A DNA stretch of 64,000 nucleotides from a bacterium (lineage in GTDB: Bacteria > Zixibacteria > MSB-5A5 > GN15 > FEB-12): positions 434,001 through 498,000 of the forward strand of contig JADJGQ010000003.1 in assembly GCA_016708025.1 (NCBI GenBank), written 5' to 3'. The notes under the pieces are model-generated. The model saw only the letters and a program-made list of their open reading frames with translations. It had not been told where the DNA came from and did no database searches. The position numbers were made by a program, and so were the translations under genes. How positions within the stretch are numbered: the first letter of the stretch is position 1; the number at the start of each line of letters is the position of its first letter. Below are positions 63,288 through 64,000 of this stretch, in pieces.

Positions 63288-64000
63288 ATGAGAACAACCC
63301 TGTTACTTTCCGGATTGCTGCTCGCCGCGGCGCTCACCGGATGTAGTTCCAGCGAACAGACGGCGAATACCGCAACCGGAACCCCCAAGCCGGTCAGCGC
63401 GGTCAAAGCGGATCGTCTGACGACCGGCGCGCATGACGAGATCATGGGGACAGTCCGCGCCCGCAACACCGCCGACCTGAGCACCAAGGTTCAGGCGCGC
63501 ATCGACCGGATCCCGGTAGTGATCGGCAGTCGGGTAAACAGAGGCGGCACACTGGCCGAACTGGATACCCGCGAATTCAAGGCCCGCGTTCAGCAGGCGC
63601 GCGCCGTGAAGGAGCAAGCCGATCTGGATCTGACCCGCTACACGTCGCTATTGGACAAAGATGCCGTCACCAAGCAGGAGTTTGACGCAGTCAAGGCGCG
63701 GGCATCGGTAGCAGAAGCGAATCTCGATGAAGCCGAAGCGCTCATGAGCTACGCGACAATCACCGCCCCCTTCTCCGGAGTCGTGACACGCAAGATGGTT
63801 GATGTCGGCGATTTGGCGATACCCGGCCAGCCGCTTTTCACTCTCGAGGAAGAATCAGCGCCGCAGTTTGTGGTCACCATTCCGGAATCACAGCGCACTA
63901 AGATCGCTATCGGCGATCAGGTGCAGGTAGAAATATCATCGCTGGACACCGCCATCACCGGCACGGTGAAGGAGCTCTCCCCCAGCGCAGACCCGGTGAC
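63288..64000 (+). CDS. RND efflux membrane-fusion lipoprotein (3' end outside window)
   Basis: The first 237 residues of a HlyD/AcrA-type adaptor are present. The lipoprotein signal (LLLSGLLLAAALTGC, lipidated Cys19) is followed by the barrel-sandwich start GTVRARNTADLSTKVQARI, GSRVNRGGTLAELDTREF, a coiled-coil hairpin (about 95-145) and the second half ATITAPFSGVVTRKMVDVGDLAIPGQPLF. These belong to periplasmic adaptors that connect an inner-membrane RND pump with an outer-membrane channel. The ATG is preceded by AAGGAAGAGG. The pump gene should follow beyond the window. Control by the divergent ArsR is likely. Confidence 0.92.
   Translation, partial: MRTTLLLSGLLLAAALTGCSSSEQTANTATGTPKPVSAVKADRLTTGAHDEIMGTVRARNTADLSTKVQARIDRIPVVIGSRVNRGGTLAELDTREFKARVQQARAVKEQADLDLTRYTSLLDKDAVTKQEFDAVKARASVAEANLDEAEALMSYATITAPFSGVVTRKMVDVGDLAIPGQPLFTLEEESAPQFVVTIPESQRTKIAIGDQVQVEISSLDTAITGTVKELSPSADPV

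Overview
The window comes from a Gram-negative bacterium with moderately GC-rich DNA. It encodes several outer-membrane beta-barrels ending in Phe, many lipoproteins and Sec-type signal peptides, eukaryote-like Ser/Thr kinases fused to beta-propellers, very large secreted repeat proteins and a DsrC/DsrMK redox module. This mix recalls the FCB superphylum, and candidate lineages such as Zixibacteria are my best guess. That is inference: there is no rRNA or other marker gene here to confirm it. I saw no tRNA, rRNA, CRISPR array, insertion sequence or prophage.

Layout. 1-6968 (minus) is the 5' part of a giant secreted protein with cadherin/Big-like domains and about six tandem ~155-residue repeats. 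7333-13000 holds a small duplicated-domain protein, a secreted esterase-like enzyme and a Ser/Thr kinase/beta-propeller. 13825-28674 (plus) is a surface-protein island. It has a three-gene operon (1900-residue repeat protein, fibronectin-III protein, outer-membrane barrel) followed by two paralogous secreted proteins ending in an S74 intramolecular-chaperone protease domain. The operon and the first S74 gene are preceded by near-consensus promoters that share the 12-mer TTGACAACATGG. 28766-37019 (minus) is a compact six-gene signalling operon: two histidine kinases, two REC proteins, an HDOD protein and a REC-HD-GYP protein.

37374-39726 encodes a barrel protein and a DUF4266 lipoprotein/DUF3570 pair. 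39773-48702 carries a stand-alone HATPase regulator, carA-carB, a DEAD-box helicase and a second kinase/beta-propeller. 48972-50483 is an FG-GAP lipoprotein. 50665-55593 is a sulfur/thiol redox island: a cysteine desulfurase-like enzyme facing dsrK-dsrM-dsrC, then peroxiredoxin and a Fur/PerR-type regulator. A nearly identical promoter-like element precedes both dsrC and the regulator-peroxiredoxin pair, so the two transcription units may be co-regulated.

55699-62805 contains an SDR gene and a run of genes of which three (ASCH protein, CBM9/DUF5916 outer-membrane protein, sodium:solute symporter) carry single-base frameshifts, each in a short run of identical bases. This suggests local consensus error or decay. 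The window ends with an ArsR regulator divergent from the 5' end of an RND-type efflux adaptor gene.

The strongest candidates for new biology are the DsrC-DsrMK-desulfurase-peroxiredoxin island and the promoter-linked surface system at 13.8-28.7 kb.
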